The notes beneath the pieces were generated by a model. The model worked only from the letters and a program-made list of their open reading frames with translations, had not been told where the DNA came from and did not search any database. A stretch of DNA of 38,759 nt, from assembly GCA_027489065.1 (NCBI GenBank), contig JAIYAM010000031.1, positions 1-38,759 of the forward strand. Reading direction: 5' to 3'. Source of the stretch: Erythrobacteraceae bacterium (GTDB lineage Bacteria; Pseudomonadota; Alphaproteobacteria; Sphingomonadales; Sphingomonadaceae). A program made the translations under genes and the position numbers. Below, piece by piece: positions 7,512-15,781 of this stretch. The stretch's first letter is position 1; the number at the start of each line of letters is the position of its first letter.

Positions 7512-9377
7512 ATGCATTCCTTCGACGTCCTCGTCATCGGCGGCGGACACGCCGGGGTGGAAGCTGCCTGCGCTGCGGCCCGGATGGGTGCGCGCACCGC
7601 GCTCGTCAGCTTCGACCTCGACGCCATCGGCGCGATGAGCTGCAATCCAGCGATCGGGGGCCTCGGCAAGGGTCACCTCGTGCGCGAGGTCGATGCCCTC
7701 GACGGCGTGATCGGCCGCGCAGCGGATGCGGGCGCGATCCACTACAGGATGCTCAACCGTTCCAAGGGGAGTGCGGTCTGGGGCCCACGGGTGCAGGCCG
7801 ACCGGGTGCGCTTCAAGGCGGCGGTGCAGGCGATCGTCCGGGCGCAACCGGGCCTCACGCTGGTGCAGGGGGAGGCCGCGGCGCTCAGGCTTGAGGGTGG
7901 GCGGGTCACAGGGCTCGAGCTTGCCGAAGGGACCGTCCTTAGTGCGTCCCGCGTGGTTCTGTGCACGGGCACATTTCTTGGCGGCGTGCTGTTCCGCGGT
8001 GAGGAGCGCTTCGACGGTGGGCGGATCGGCGAGAACGCGGCCAAGCGCCTTGCCGCCCAGCTTCGCGGTGCCGAGCTCCCGATGGCGCGGCTCAAGACGG
8101 GGACGCCCCCACGGCTCGACGGGCGCACGATCGATTGGGCGGTGCTCGAGGAGCAGCCCTCCGATGACGAGGCCTGGACCATGTCGCCGCTCACCTCCGC
8201 GCGCGTCAATCCGCAGGTGTTCTGCGCCATCACCCGCACCACGCAGGCGGGGCATGATGCGATCCGCGCCAACCTCCACCGCTCTCCGCTGTTCTCAGGC
8301 GCGATCGCCGCGGCAGGTCCGCGCTACTGCCCCTCGATCGAGGACAAGATCCACCGCTTCGGCGATCGCGAGGGACACCAGGTGTTCCTCGAGCCTGAGG
8401 GGCTGGACACCCCGATGGTCTATCCCAACGGCATCAGCACCTCGCTTCCCGTGGATGTGCAGGAGACCGTGGTCCGCACCATGCCGGGGTGCGAGCGCGT
8501 GCAGATCGTGCAGCCGGGCTATGCCGTTGAGTATGACCATATCGACCCGCGTGCGCTGACGCCTGATCTGCAGGTGCGGGCGATCCCCGGGCTTTATTGC
8601 GCAGGCCAGATCAACGGCACGACCGGATACGAGGAAGCGGCGGCGCAGGGGCTTGTGGCAGGTCTCGAAGCGGCGGCAGCGGCGCTCGGCAAGCGCGGTC
8701 CGGCACTCGACCGGGCGAATGCCTACATCGCGGTGATGGTCGACGATCTCACGTTGCAAGGCGTGTCCGAACCCTATCGCATGCTGACGGCACGTGCCGA
8801 ATACCGCCTGCGCCTGAGGGCCAACAATGCGGCCACGCGCCTCACCGGCCTGGGAGTGGAAGCGGGGTGCATCGGCGAGGAACGGCGCCTCTGGTGGGAA
8901 CGCCGCGAGGATTTGCGCAAAATGTTTCACGTGAAACATTCGCAGATGGTCCATGCCCGTGAACTCGCTGACCATGGCCTTCCCGTCAGGCGCGACCATG
9001 GCGAGAAGCCGATCAGCGAGTGGCTCCGCTACGACGGCGTCACCCCCGACTCCCTCTCGCCGTGGCTGGCGGATGTCACGGCGTGCGATCCGGTGCTTGC
9101 CGAGGAGATGGCCGAGGACGCGGCCTACGCCCCCTATCTCGCCCGCCAGGATGCCGAGCTGCGTGACCTGCGGGCAAGCGAGGCGCTCTCGCTGGCGTCC
9201 GACTTCCCCTATGCCGAGGTGCCGGGCCTCTCCAACGAAATGGTCGAACGGTTGAGCAAAGCCGCGCCGGGCACGCTCGCTGCAGCGGGCCGGGTGCCGG
9301 GCGTCACTCCGGCGGCGCTCTCCGCCCTGCTGGTTCACGCACGCCGCCGCCAGCTTGAGAGGCAGCGCGCGTCATGA
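7512..9377 (+). CDS. mnmG: tRNA uridine-5-carboxymethylaminomethyl modification enzyme MnmG (GidA)
   Basis: FAD-dependent partner of MnmE in tRNA wobble-uridine modification, 621 residues. The N-terminus [19 protein letters not shown] carries the GxGxxG dinucleotide fold. Family signatures [12 protein letters not shown] and [18 protein letters not shown] follow, and the C-terminal helical domain binds MnmE and tRNA. The ATG at 7512 starts right before the FAD fold as in homologues, although no clear Shine-Dalgarno precedes it; a GTG at 7449 would add 21 unrelated residues. Codons 471-476 (MFHVKH) are a translated parS site in a variable helical region. It overlaps rsmG by ATGA. Confidence 0.96.
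   Translation: MHSFDVLVIGGGHAGVEAACAAARMGARTALVSFDLDAIGAMSCNPAIGGLGKGHLVREVDALDGVIGRAADAGAIHYRMLNRSKGSAVWGPRVQADRVRFKAAVQAIVRAQPGLTLVQGEAAALRLEGGRVTGLELAEGTVLSASRVVLCTGTFLGGVLFRGEERFDGGRIGENAAKRLAAQLRGAELPMARLKTGTPPRLDGRTIDWAVLEEQPSDDEAWTMSPLTSARVNPQVFCAITRTTQAGHDAIRANLHRSPLFSGAIAAAGPRYCPSIEDKIHRFGDREGHQVFLEPEGLDTPMVYPNGISTSLPVDVQETVVRTMPGCERVQIVQPGYAVEYDHIDPRALTPDLQVRAIPGLYCAGQINGTTGYEEAAAQGLVAGLEAAAAALGKRGPALDRANAYIAVMVDDLTLQGVSEPYRMLTARAEYRLRLRANNAATRLTGLGVEAGCIGEERRLWWERREDLRKMFHVKHSQMVHARELADHGLPVRRDHGEKPISEWLRYDGVTPDSLSPWLADVTACDPVLAEEMAEDAAYAPYLARQDAELRDLRASEALSLASDFPYAEVPGLSNEMVERLSKAAPGTLAAAGRVPGVTPAALSALLVHARRRQLERQRAS
8923..8938. promoter_or_regulatory. parS: parS ParB-binding site 6 (perfect, inside mnmG)
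   Basis: Exact parS palindrome within mnmG, read as Met-Phe-His-Val-Lys-His (codons 471-476). Confidence 0.96.
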
Positions 9378-10000
9378 TCACCACCGAGGAGGAAGCCCGG
9401 GCCTATGTCGCAGGGCTGACAGATGCCGAGGGAATGGCGCGGCTCGATGCGTTTGCCGCGCTCGTTCTGGCGGAGAATCAGAAGCAGAACCTCATCGCCA
9501 AGGCCACCGAGCCGCATCTCTGGCAGCGGCACATCGCCGACTCAGCGCAGCTCCTCGAAAATGTTTCACGTGAAACATTGGGACCGAACGCTGGCGGACC
9601 TTGGCTTGATCTCGGAAGCGGGCCGGGCTTTCCCGGGCTGGTGATTGCCGCCCTCTGCCCGAATGTGCCCGTGGTGCTGGTAGAGTCCCGCGCGCGGCGG
9701 GCGGAGTTTCTGACGAGCGCCATTGCCGCGCTCGATCTGGCCAAGTGCCGGGTCGAGGGACAGCGTCTCGAACGTGTCGCTCCCTTCGAAGCGCGCGCCA
9801 TTTCGGCACGAGCCTTTGCGCCGCTTCCCAAACTTCTGACGTTGTCCGCACCCTTCTCCACAAGGCGCACGGCCTATGTGTTGCCCAAGGGGCGCTCCGC
9901 GGCGCAGGAGTTGGAGAGCTTGAAGCCTTCGATTCGGGCAATGTTTCACGTGAAACATTCCTTGACCGATCCCGAGGCGGGGATCATCGTGAAGGCCTGA
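9374..10000 (+). CDS. rsmG: 16S rRNA (guanine-527-N7) methyltransferase RsmG (GidB)
   Basis: SAM-dependent methyltransferase that makes m7G527 in 16S rRNA. The 208 residues include [20 protein letters not shown] (substrate region) and the SAM-binding loop [28 protein letters not shown] and the later [13 protein letters not shown] segment are also typical. It overlaps mnmG by four bases (ATGA), the usual mnmG-rsmG-parAB order. Two perfect parS sites are part of its reading frame: one in the loop just before the SAM motif (NVSRET, codons 63-68) and one near the C-terminus (MFHVKH, codons 190-195). Both lie outside the conserved core. Confidence 0.95.
   Translation: MITTEEEARAYVAGLTDAEGMARLDAFAALVLAENQKQNLIAKATEPHLWQRHIADSAQLLENVSRETLGPNAGGPWLDLGSGPGFPGLVIAALCPNVPVVLVESRARRAEFLTSAIAALDLAKCRVEGQRLERVAPFEARAISARAFAPLPKLLTLSAPFSTRRTAYVLPKGRSAAQELESLKPSIRAMFHVKHSLTDPEAGIIVKA
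9562..9577. promoter_or_regulatory. parS: parS ParB-binding site 7 (perfect, inside rsmG)
   Basis: Exact parS palindrome in rsmG. It is read in a different frame from sites 6 and 8, giving Asn-Val-Ser-Arg-Glu-Thr. Confidence 0.96.
9942..9957. promoter_or_regulatory. parS: parS ParB-binding site 8 (perfect, inside rsmG)
   Basis: Exact parS palindrome near the 3' end of rsmG, about 100 bases upstream of the parA start. It is read as Met-Phe-His-Val-Lys-His. Confidence 0.96.
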
Positions 10001-10056
10001 CACGCGAAAAGCGCGCGGATTCAACTGAATTGGCGCAGGGTAAGGACGGGCTGACC

Positions 10057-10833
10057 ATGCTGACCATCGCGATTGCCAACCAGAAGGGTGGGGTGGGCAA
10101 AACGACCACCGCGATCAACATTGCCACGGCAATGGCCGCGACGGGGTGGCGAACCCTGCTTATCGACCTCGATCCGCAGGGCAACGCCTCGACAGGGCTG
10201 GGTGTGCACGCCGCCTCGCGCGAAGTTTCGAGCTATGATCTGCTGGTCGACGAGGTTCCGCTCGCCAGCGCGATCGTGCCCACGTCGATTCCCAAGCTCG
10301 ATATCATCCCGGCGACGGTGGACCTGTCGGGTGCCGAGGTCGAGCTGGTGGCGGTCGAAGGGCGCACGCACCGCCTCGACAGGGCACTGGCGGGCCACAC
10401 CGGGCACGACATCTGCTTCATCGACTGCCCGCCCTCGCTGGGCCTGCTGACCCTCAACGCATTGTGCGCTGCCAATACCCTGCTGGTGCCGCTGCAATGC
10501 GAGTTCTTCGCGCTGGAGGGCTTGAGCCAGCTGCTCCAGACCGTCGACCAGGTGCAGCAGCGCTTCAACCCGCAGCTCGGCATCATCGGCATCGCGCTCA
10601 CCATGTATGACCGCCGCAATCGCCTCACCGATCAGGTCTCCGACGACGTGCGCGATTGCCTCGGCAAGCTGGTGTTCGAAACGGTGATCCCGCGCAACGT
10701 GCGCCTGTCCGAAGCGCCGAGTCATGGGCTCCCGGCGCTGATCTATGACCAGCATTGCACCGGCAGCCGCGCCTACATGGCATTGGCGCGCGAGTTGATC
10801 GGGCGATTTCCCGCAGAAAGAGTGGCAGCATGA
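10057..10833 (+). CDS. parA: Chromosome partitioning ATPase ParA
   Basis: Deviant-Walker ATPase that moves ParB-bound origin DNA along the nucleoid. The 258 residues begin MLTIAIANQKGGVGKTT, with the signature lysine Lys10 and catalytic Lys15. IDLDPQGNAS is the A' box and CFIDCPPSLGLLTLNAL is Walker B. The ATG at 10057 is chosen because the protein then starts at the first beta strand and AAGGA lies about 10 bases upstream; an in-frame extension to 9745 overlaps rsmG. Its stop overlaps the parB start as ATGA, so the pair is translationally coupled. The eight nearby parS sites fit a chromosomal ParABS system. Confidence 0.97.
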   Translation: MLTIAIANQKGGVGKTTTAINIATAMAATGWRTLLIDLDPQGNASTGLGVHAASREVSSYDLLVDEVPLASAIVPTSIPKLDIIPATVDLSGAEVELVAVEGRTHRLDRALAGHTGHDICFIDCPPSLGLLTLNALCAANTLLVPLQCEFFALEGLSQLLQTVDQVQQRFNPQLGIIGIALTMYDRRNRLTDQVSDDVRDCLGKLVFETVIPRNVRLSEAPSHGLPALIYDQHCTGSRAYMALARELIGRFPAERVAA

Positions 10834-11792
10834 GCGACGATATCGTCCAACCCATTGACGCAAATGCCTTTTCCAGGGCGGCAGCGGACAAGCCGCGGCG
10901 GCTGGGCAAGGGGCTCGGCGCGCTGCTCGGTGAAACCCGGCGCGAGGAGCCGCTGGTCCGCCGCGATGAGCCCGCCGAGGCTCCCGTCGAGGGCAGCTCG
11001 CCGCTGCGGATCCTGGCGATCGCGTCGATCAAGCCGCTCCCCGGCAATCCGCGCAAGTATTTCGACGAGGCCGCTCTTGCCGAACTGGCTGCCTCGATCG
11101 CCTCGCGCGGCGTGATCCAGCCGATCATCGTCCGTCCGCACCCGTACGGGGAAGGCTATCAGCTCGTCGCGGGCGAACGTCGCTGGCGCGCGGCGCAGCA
11201 GGCGCGGCTTCACGAGATACCGGCGCTGGTCCGCAATCTCTCCGATCGCGAGGTGACAGCCCTCGCCCTGATCGAGAACCTCCAGCGCGAGGATCTCAGC
11301 CCGGTCGAGGAAGCGCGCGCCTATCACCGTCTCTCCGAGGATGAGGGCCTGATCCAGGTCGACATCGCCAAGATGGTCGAGAAGTCGCGCAGTCACGTCG
11401 CCAACATGATGCGGCTGATGACCTTGCCCGATCCGGTGCTCGACCTGATCGAGCAGGGCCGGCTCACGATGGGCCACGCCCGTGCGCTGATCGGACGCGA
11501 TGATGCACGCGAGCTGGCCGAGATTGCGGTGGCCGAGGGGCTGTCGGTGCGTGACGTGGAAACGCTCACCCGCAAGGCGGCGAAGCGGGCTGCTGCCCCG
11601 GCCGAACCGCCGCTCTATCCTTCTGAAAACGCAGATATTCTCGCGGTGCAGCAGCATCTCGAGGAGTTTCTCGGCCTGTCCGTCAGGATCAAGCCCGAGG
11701 TGGACCCGCGCAAGGGGACGATCACGATCCGCTACACGACGCTCGATCAGCTCGATCTGGTCTGCCAGCGGCTCACCGGCGGCGAAATCTGA
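10830..11792 (+). CDS. parB: Chromosome partitioning protein ParB (CTP-dependent clamp)
   Basis: Binds parS and spreads along DNA as a CTP-driven clamp. The 320 residues contain an N-terminal ParA-contact motif LGKGLGALLG (25-34). The nucleotide-binding domain carries GERRWR (115-120) and ENLQRE (149-154). A helix-turn-helix at about 178-195 (VDIAKMVEKSRSHVANMMRL) reads parS, and a C-terminal dimerisation domain ends in IRYTTLDQLDLVCQRL. The ATG at 10830 overlaps the parA stop; the extension to 10755 lies in parA and is rejected. ParB is expected to bind the sites at 5155-9957. Confidence 0.97.
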   Translation: MSDDIVQPIDANAFSRAAADKPRRLGKGLGALLGETRREEPLVRRDEPAEAPVEGSSPLRILAIASIKPLPGNPRKYFDEAALAELAASIASRGVIQPIIVRPHPYGEGYQLVAGERRWRAAQQARLHEIPALVRNLSDREVTALALIENLQREDLSPVEEARAYHRLSEDEGLIQVDIAKMVEKSRSHVANMMRLMTLPDPVLDLIEQGRLTMGHARALIGRDDARELAEIAVAEGLSVRDVETLTRKAAKRAAAPAEPPLYPSENADILAVQQHLEEFLGLSVRIKPEVDPRKGTITIRYTTLDQLDLVCQRLTGGEI

Positions 11793-11822
11793 CGCTCTGA
11801 CGTGCCTCTAAAGCCCGGCAAA

Positions 11823-11856
11823 AAGCCCCGTGCCGTCGCCTGACAGCGCGGGGCTT
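11823..11856. terminator. Hairpin downstream of parB
   Basis: AAGCCCCG at 11823-11830 pairs with CGGGGCTT at 11849-11856 (8 bp) across an 18-base loop. There is no strong T-tract. It sits between the convergent ends of parB and the glycine-zipper gene. Confidence 0.55.
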
Positions 11857-11862
11857 CGTGTC

Positions 11863-11883
11863 TGACCCCTCTGAAAGGGGTCA
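11863..11883. terminator. Second hairpin between convergent genes
   Basis: TGACCCCT at 11863-11870 and AGGGGTCA at 11876-11883 form a perfect 8-bp stem with a 5-base loop. It is only 10 bases before the end of the opposing gene, so it could act in both directions. Confidence 0.55.
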
Positions 11884-11893
11884 AGCCGGGGTC

Positions 11894-12817
11894 TCAGCGG
11901 TTCTTGATCATCTTGGGCGAGGGGCGCGGCGTCGGAGCGGGAATGATCCGCTCGGCACCGGGGACCGTGTAGGTCTCGAACCGCTCGGTCTCGCGCACCA
12001 CCACCTGCTGCTGCACTTCGGTCCGCACCGGCACCAGCACCATCTGCGGCGGGGGTGCGTAGGTGTAGCCGTAGGAATAGCCTGCCGGATAGCCGTAGCC
12101 ATAGGCGCCCTGGTCGACATAGGCGGGATAGGGAATCTCGCGGCTCGCGATCCGCTGACCGGGTGCGCCATAGGTCGAAAGGTAGCTGTCGAGCGCCGCT
12201 TCGCAGTTGTAGCGGTTCTTCTTCCTGTCGCCATCGAACAGGCTGCCGATCAGCCCACCGATCAACCCGCCGCCCCCGACGCCGAGCGCCGCGCCGAGCA
12301 GTCCGTCACCCGCGCCGGCAATCTCGGAGCCGATGAAGCCCCCGGCGACCGCGCCGAGCAGTCCGCCGATGATCAGGCCGGTGTCGTTGCGGTTGCGGCC
12401 CTTGGTGCGGCGGCGGCATTCGTCGATCCATTGCTGCCGCTCGAACACCACCGGGGCGGCACCGTAGAAGCCTGTGGCGGCCATCGGTGCGACATAGCCC
12501 TGGGGGTAGCCCTGCTGCGGATAGGTCTGCGGGTAGCCCTGCGGGATCTGGGCCGCGGCAGCCGGCCGCGGCGTGTCGATGCGGCGGGTGCGGGTGATCG
12601 TCTCCACGCCGTTGACGGTGGTGACGGTCTCGTCGGTCTGCATGGCCATCGGCGCGCTGCGCATGTCGGCGGGGAGGGCGCGCTGCTCGGCCGGGCTCAT
12701 GGGCGTAAGCGGCGGCAAATCGCTGTAATTCTGCGCCTGCACCAGCGCGGGCATGGCGAGCGCGAGCGCGGCGAGCGGCAACGTCGCCAAACGCGTGGAC
12801 TGGATTGGCTTGGACAT
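11894..12817 (-). CDS. Secreted glycine-zipper protein with Tyr/Pro/Gly-rich flanks
   Basis: Unknown envelope protein of 307 residues. It begins with a signal peptide (cleavage probably after ALVQA, near 28). A central stretch of about 60 residues (GLIIGGLLGAVAGGFIGSEI and following) has glycine every four residues, the glycine-zipper pattern of outer-membrane-associated proteins such as SlyB and Rickettsia 17-kDa antigen. Both sides are low complexity: QGYPQTYPQQGYPQGY before, and YGYGYPAGYSYGYTY after. The C-terminus is Pro/Arg-rich. A conserved-looking FERQQWIDECRRR precedes the zipper. The ATG has GGGGG 9 bases upstream. An imperfect palindrome GGTTAGC-AAAA-GCTTACC lies at 12854-12871, upstream of the start. 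Confidence 0.82.
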   Translation of the reverse strand: MSKPIQSTRLATLPLAALALAMPALVQAQNYSDLPPLTPMSPAEQRALPADMRSAPMAMQTDETVTTVNGVETITRTRRIDTPRPAAAAQIPQGYPQTYPQQGYPQGYVAPMAATGFYGAAPVVFERQQWIDECRRRTKGRNRNDTGLIIGGLLGAVAGGFIGSEIAGAGDGLLGAALGVGGGGLIGGLIGSLFDGDRKKNRYNCEAALDSYLSTYGAPGQRIASREIPYPAYVDQGAYGYGYPAGYSYGYTYAPPPQMVLVPVRTEVQQQVVVRETERFETYTVPGAERIIPAPTPRPSPKMIKNR

Positions 12818-12883
12818 CAGGAAATCCCCCTCGAGTCAGCCGGATGGGCTGATGGTTAGCAAAAGCTTACCACCGACTCCGCG

Positions 12884-12902
12884 GCGCGCCCAAGCGGCGC
12901 GC
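12884..12902. terminator. GC-rich hairpin between the GAF gene and the glycine-zipper gene
   Basis: GCGCGCC at 12884-12890 pairs with GGCGCGC at 12896-12902 across a 5-base loop, just past the end of the minus-strand GAF gene. No T-run follows, so termination activity is uncertain. Confidence 0.35.
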
Positions 12903-12927
12903 GCGGGGCTGTCCCGTTTCGGGAAGG

Positions 12928-13428
12928 TCAGATCCGCTCGGCGAGGAGGCTCGCAAGCGCCTCGATCCCGGCGGCATCGGCCTCGGTGAAGCGCGAAGGC
13001 GAGGGGCTGTCGAGATCGATCACCGCGATCACCCGTCCGTCGCGCAGCACCGGCACGACCAGCTCGCTGGCGCTGGCTGCGTCGCAGGCGATATGCCCGG
13101 GGAAGGCGTGGACGTCCGCCACAAGTTGCGTGGCGCGACTTTCGGCTGCTGTGCCGCACACGCCCGTGCCGAAGGGGATGCGGATGCACGCCGGGCGGCC
13201 GACGAAGGGGCCGAGCACGAGTTCGTCCGCGCCGCCGGTTTTCGCAGGGGCGACGCGGTAGAAGCCGGCCCAGTTGAGGACGGGCAGGAACTCCCACAGC
13301 AGCGCCGCGACATTCGCCATGTTGGCAACGCCATCAGGCTCGTCCGCGGTCAGCGCATCGGCGGCGGCGAACAGCTCGCGGTGAAGCTCTTGCGGGTCGA
13401 GCGCTGCGGCGGGCTTGAAATCGTACAC
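12928..13428 (-). CDS. msrC: Free methionine-R-sulfoxide reductase (GAF-domain MsrC type)
   Basis: Repairs oxidised free methionine (the R-sulfoxide) in the cytoplasm. The 166-residue single GAF domain carries the three family cysteines: Cys81 (PACIRIPFGTG), Cys91 (GVCGTAA) and Cys115 (GHIACDAAS). The highly conserved QLVADVHAFPGHIACD and VVPV segments also fit. The start is GTG (MYDFKPAA); no other start fits the family length. It is divergent from the sugar-dehydrogenase-like gene, with 65 bases between the start codons. Confidence 0.92.
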   Translation of the reverse strand: MYDFKPAAALDPQELHRELFAAADALTADEPDGVANMANVAALLWEFLPVLNWAGFYRVAPAKTGGADELVLGPFVGRPACIRIPFGTGVCGTAAESRATQLVADVHAFPGHIACDAASASELVVPVLRDGRVIAVIDLDSPSPSRFTEADAAGIEALASLLAERI

Positions 13429-13493
13429 GGGGCTTTCTGCCTTTCATCTCTTGCAGGTTGCCGCGAGGGCGACCGGGCTCTATCTCGACCCAC

Positions 13494-14972
13494 ATGGCCA
13501 TCCTACGCAAAATCGCAATCGTCCTTGTCGTGCTGATCGTCCTCGCGGGCGGCGCATTCTGGTATCTGAGCCGCGGCGACACCGCCGATCTCTCGGTCGA
13601 GGCGGTCGCAGGGACCGATCCGGTGCTCCAGGAGGGCGACGCCCAGTCCTTCCCGACGGTGCAGGTCGCCGAGCCGGTGGGCTGGAAGGCGGGCGAGGCC
13701 CCGACCCCTGCCGCAGGGCTCGAAGTGGCGCGCTTCGCCGAGGGGCTGGAGCACCCGCGCACGCTCTACACGCTCCCCAACGGCGATGTGCTGGTGAGCC
13801 TCACCCGTGCGCCGAAGGAAGAGGCGAGCGGCGGCGGGATAATGGGCGCGATCACCGCCTGGGTGGCCGACCGGCTGCTGACCAAGGCGGGCGCGACCGG
13901 CGAATCGCCCAACCAGATCGTCCTGCTGCGCGATGCCGACGGCAACGGCACCGCCGAGGTGAAGCAGGTGATCCTCAAGGACGGGCTGGATTCGCCCTCC
14001 GGCCTGGCGTGGAAGGACGGCACGCTCTATGTCGCCAATCACAACGCCGTGCTCGCCTTCCCCTATGCGCTGGGCAGCAACGCGGTCAGCGGCAGCCCCC
14101 GCAAGCTCATGGACCTTGCGCCCGGCGGCGGCCACTGGATGCGCAACATCGTGCTCTCCCCGGACGGGGCCAGGCTCTATGTCGCGGTCGGCTCGGCAAG
14201 CAACATCGGCGAGAATGGCATGGCGGCCGAGGAAGGCCGCGCGATGATCTGGGAATATGATCTCGCCGCCAAGCGCCAGCGCCAGTTCGGCGTGGGCCTG
14301 CGCAATGCCAACGGGCTCGATTTCAGCCCCTGGTCGGGCGAATTGTGGACCACGGTGAACGAACGCGACATGCTCGGCTCGGATCTCGTGCCCGACTACC
14401 TCACCAACGTGCCGATCGGCGCGCAATACGGCTGGCCCTGGGTCTATTACCGCACCAATGTCGACCGCCGGGTCGAGGCGCCCATGCCGCGCTTCCTGAT
14501 GGAATATGTCCGCAAGCCCGAATACGCCCTCGGCCCGCACGTTGCGGCGCTCGGGATGGTGTTCTCGAAGGAAGGCGACCGCATGGGCGCGGGCTTCGCG
14601 GGCGGGGCTTTCATCGCCCGGCACGGCTCGTGGAACCGCAAGCCGCCCTCGGGCTATGACGTGGTGTTCGTCGACTTCGATGCGCGCGGCAACCCGGTCG
14701 GCAAGCCCAAGCCGGTGCTGACCGGCTTCCTCCGGCCGGACGGAACGACCCACGGCCGCCCGACCTGGGTCACCTGGGGCGGTGACGGTTCGCTGCTGGT
14801 GTCGGACGATACGGCGGGGATCATCTGGCGCGTGCGCTCGCCTTCCGCCACGCCGGCCCCGGCGATTGCGCGGCTTGAAGGGGCAAGACTCCCTGCGCGC
14901 GAGCTCAAGGACCCGCGCGCCGAGTTCGAGGCCGATTACCTGCGCAAGCAGGCGGGGCAGAAGATCAACTAG
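13494..14972 (+). CDS. Membrane-anchored sorbosone-dehydrogenase-like beta-propeller protein
   Basis: A 492-residue protein of the PQQ-dependent glucose/sorbosone dehydrogenase superfamily. An N-terminal helix (about 6-26, AIVLVVLIVLAGGAFWYL) anchors it with the propeller in the periplasm. Propeller signatures include EHPRTLYTLPNGDVLVS, LDSPSGLAWKDGTLYVANH, GHWMRNIVLSPDGARLYVAVG and GLRNANGLDFSPWSGELWTTVNERD. RHGSWNRKPPSGYDVVFV near the C-terminus is typical of L-sorbosone dehydrogenase relatives. Substrate and PQQ use cannot be read from sequence. The ATG at 13494 is preferred to a TTG at 13458 because it places the basic residues just before the helix. It overlaps the next, convergent gene by 8 bases. 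Confidence 0.85.
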   Translation: MAILRKIAIVLVVLIVLAGGAFWYLSRGDTADLSVEAVAGTDPVLQEGDAQSFPTVQVAEPVGWKAGEAPTPAAGLEVARFAEGLEHPRTLYTLPNGDVLVSLTRAPKEEASGGGIMGAITAWVADRLLTKAGATGESPNQIVLLRDADGNGTAEVKQVILKDGLDSPSGLAWKDGTLYVANHNAVLAFPYALGSNAVSGSPRKLMDLAPGGGHWMRNIVLSPDGARLYVAVGSASNIGENGMAAEEGRAMIWEYDLAAKRQRQFGVGLRNANGLDFSPWSGELWTTVNERDMLGSDLVPDYLTNVPIGAQYGWPWVYYRTNVDRRVEAPMPRFLMEYVRKPEYALGPHVAALGMVFSKEGDRMGAGFAGGAFIARHGSWNRKPPSGYDVVFVDFDARGNPVGKPKPVLTGFLRPDGTTHGRPTWVTWGGDGSLLVSDDTAGIIWRVRSPSATPAPAIARLEGARLPARELKDPRAEFEADYLRKQAGQKIN

Positions 14973-15780
14973 AGAGGGTGAGGCCAGCGCGGCCGGCCAG
15001 CTCGGTCGCGAATTGCAGCGCGGTGCGGCCGGATCGGTTGCCGCGCTGGATGGCGAAGGCCATCGCCTCCTCCGGATCGAAGCTCAGCCCGAGCGGAGCG
15101 AGGTAGCCCGCGAGGATCGCGAGGTAGGTGTCCTTGTCGGCCGGGTGGAAGCCCAGCGTCAGCCCGAAGCGATCGGCGAGCGCCAGCGCATCGTCACGCT
15201 CGTCACGTTCGTGGATCGTCGCCGAGGTGTCCTCCCGCTCGACGATCGCGCGGCGGTTGGCGGTGACGGCGAGGCGGATATGCGCCGGACGCGGGGCCAC
15301 GCCGCCATCAAGGAGGCTGCGGAGCGCCAGCATCTCCGCCCGCCCGTCCGCGCCGAAGCCGAGATCGTCGATGAACAGCACGAAAGCGCGCGCCTGCTCG
15401 GCCAGCTCGGCAACCAGCGCGGGGAAGGTGGGGAGTGTGCCGGGGGCAAGCTGCACCAGCGCGAGCGCGCCGCCGTTCTTTTGCACATCGGCGACCGCCG
15501 CCCGAACCAGCGCCGACTTGCCCATGCCGCGAGCGCCCCACAGCAGCACATCATGCGCCGCCGCTCCGTGGGCGAGACGGGCAAAGTTGCCGCGCACGGC
15601 TCGGGCTTGCGCGTCGATCCCGTGGAGTGCCTCCAGCGGCAAGGCGTCGAGCACCGGCACCGGCCGCGCCCGCTCGCTCTCCCAGACATAGGCAGGCGCG
15701 GTCAGCCAATCGGTCGGCGGCGGAGGCGGGGGCGCGAGGCGCTCGAGCGCCTCGGCGATCCGCTCCAGCGCGAACTCCAC
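14965..15780 (-). CDS. DUF815-family AAA-type ATPase
   Basis: A 271-residue ATPase of the DUF815 family, role unknown. Walker A GARGMGKS is at 82-89, Walker B VLFIDD at 134-139, and a likely sensor region ICLAVTAN-like (IRLAVTANRRAI) follows. A Pro-run (PPPPPP, about 17-22) links a short N-terminal helix to the core. The start is GTG, one base after the stop of the acyl-CoA dehydrogenase, so translation is probably coupled. Homologues in alphaproteobacteria often stand alone. No partner is evident here. Confidence 0.88.
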   Translation of the reverse strand: MEFALERIAEALERLAPPPPPPTDWLTAPAYVWESERARPVPVLDALPLEALHGIDAQARAVRGNFARLAHGAAAHDVLLWGARGMGKSALVRAAVADVQKNGGALALVQLAPGTLPTFPALVAELAEQARAFVLFIDDLGFGADGRAEMLALRSLLDGGVAPRPAHIRLAVTANRRAIVEREDTSATIHERDERDDALALADRFGLTLGFHPADKDTYLAILAGYLAPLGLSFDPEEAMAFAIQRGNRSGRTALQFATELAGRAGLTLSS

Positions 15781-15781
15781 C

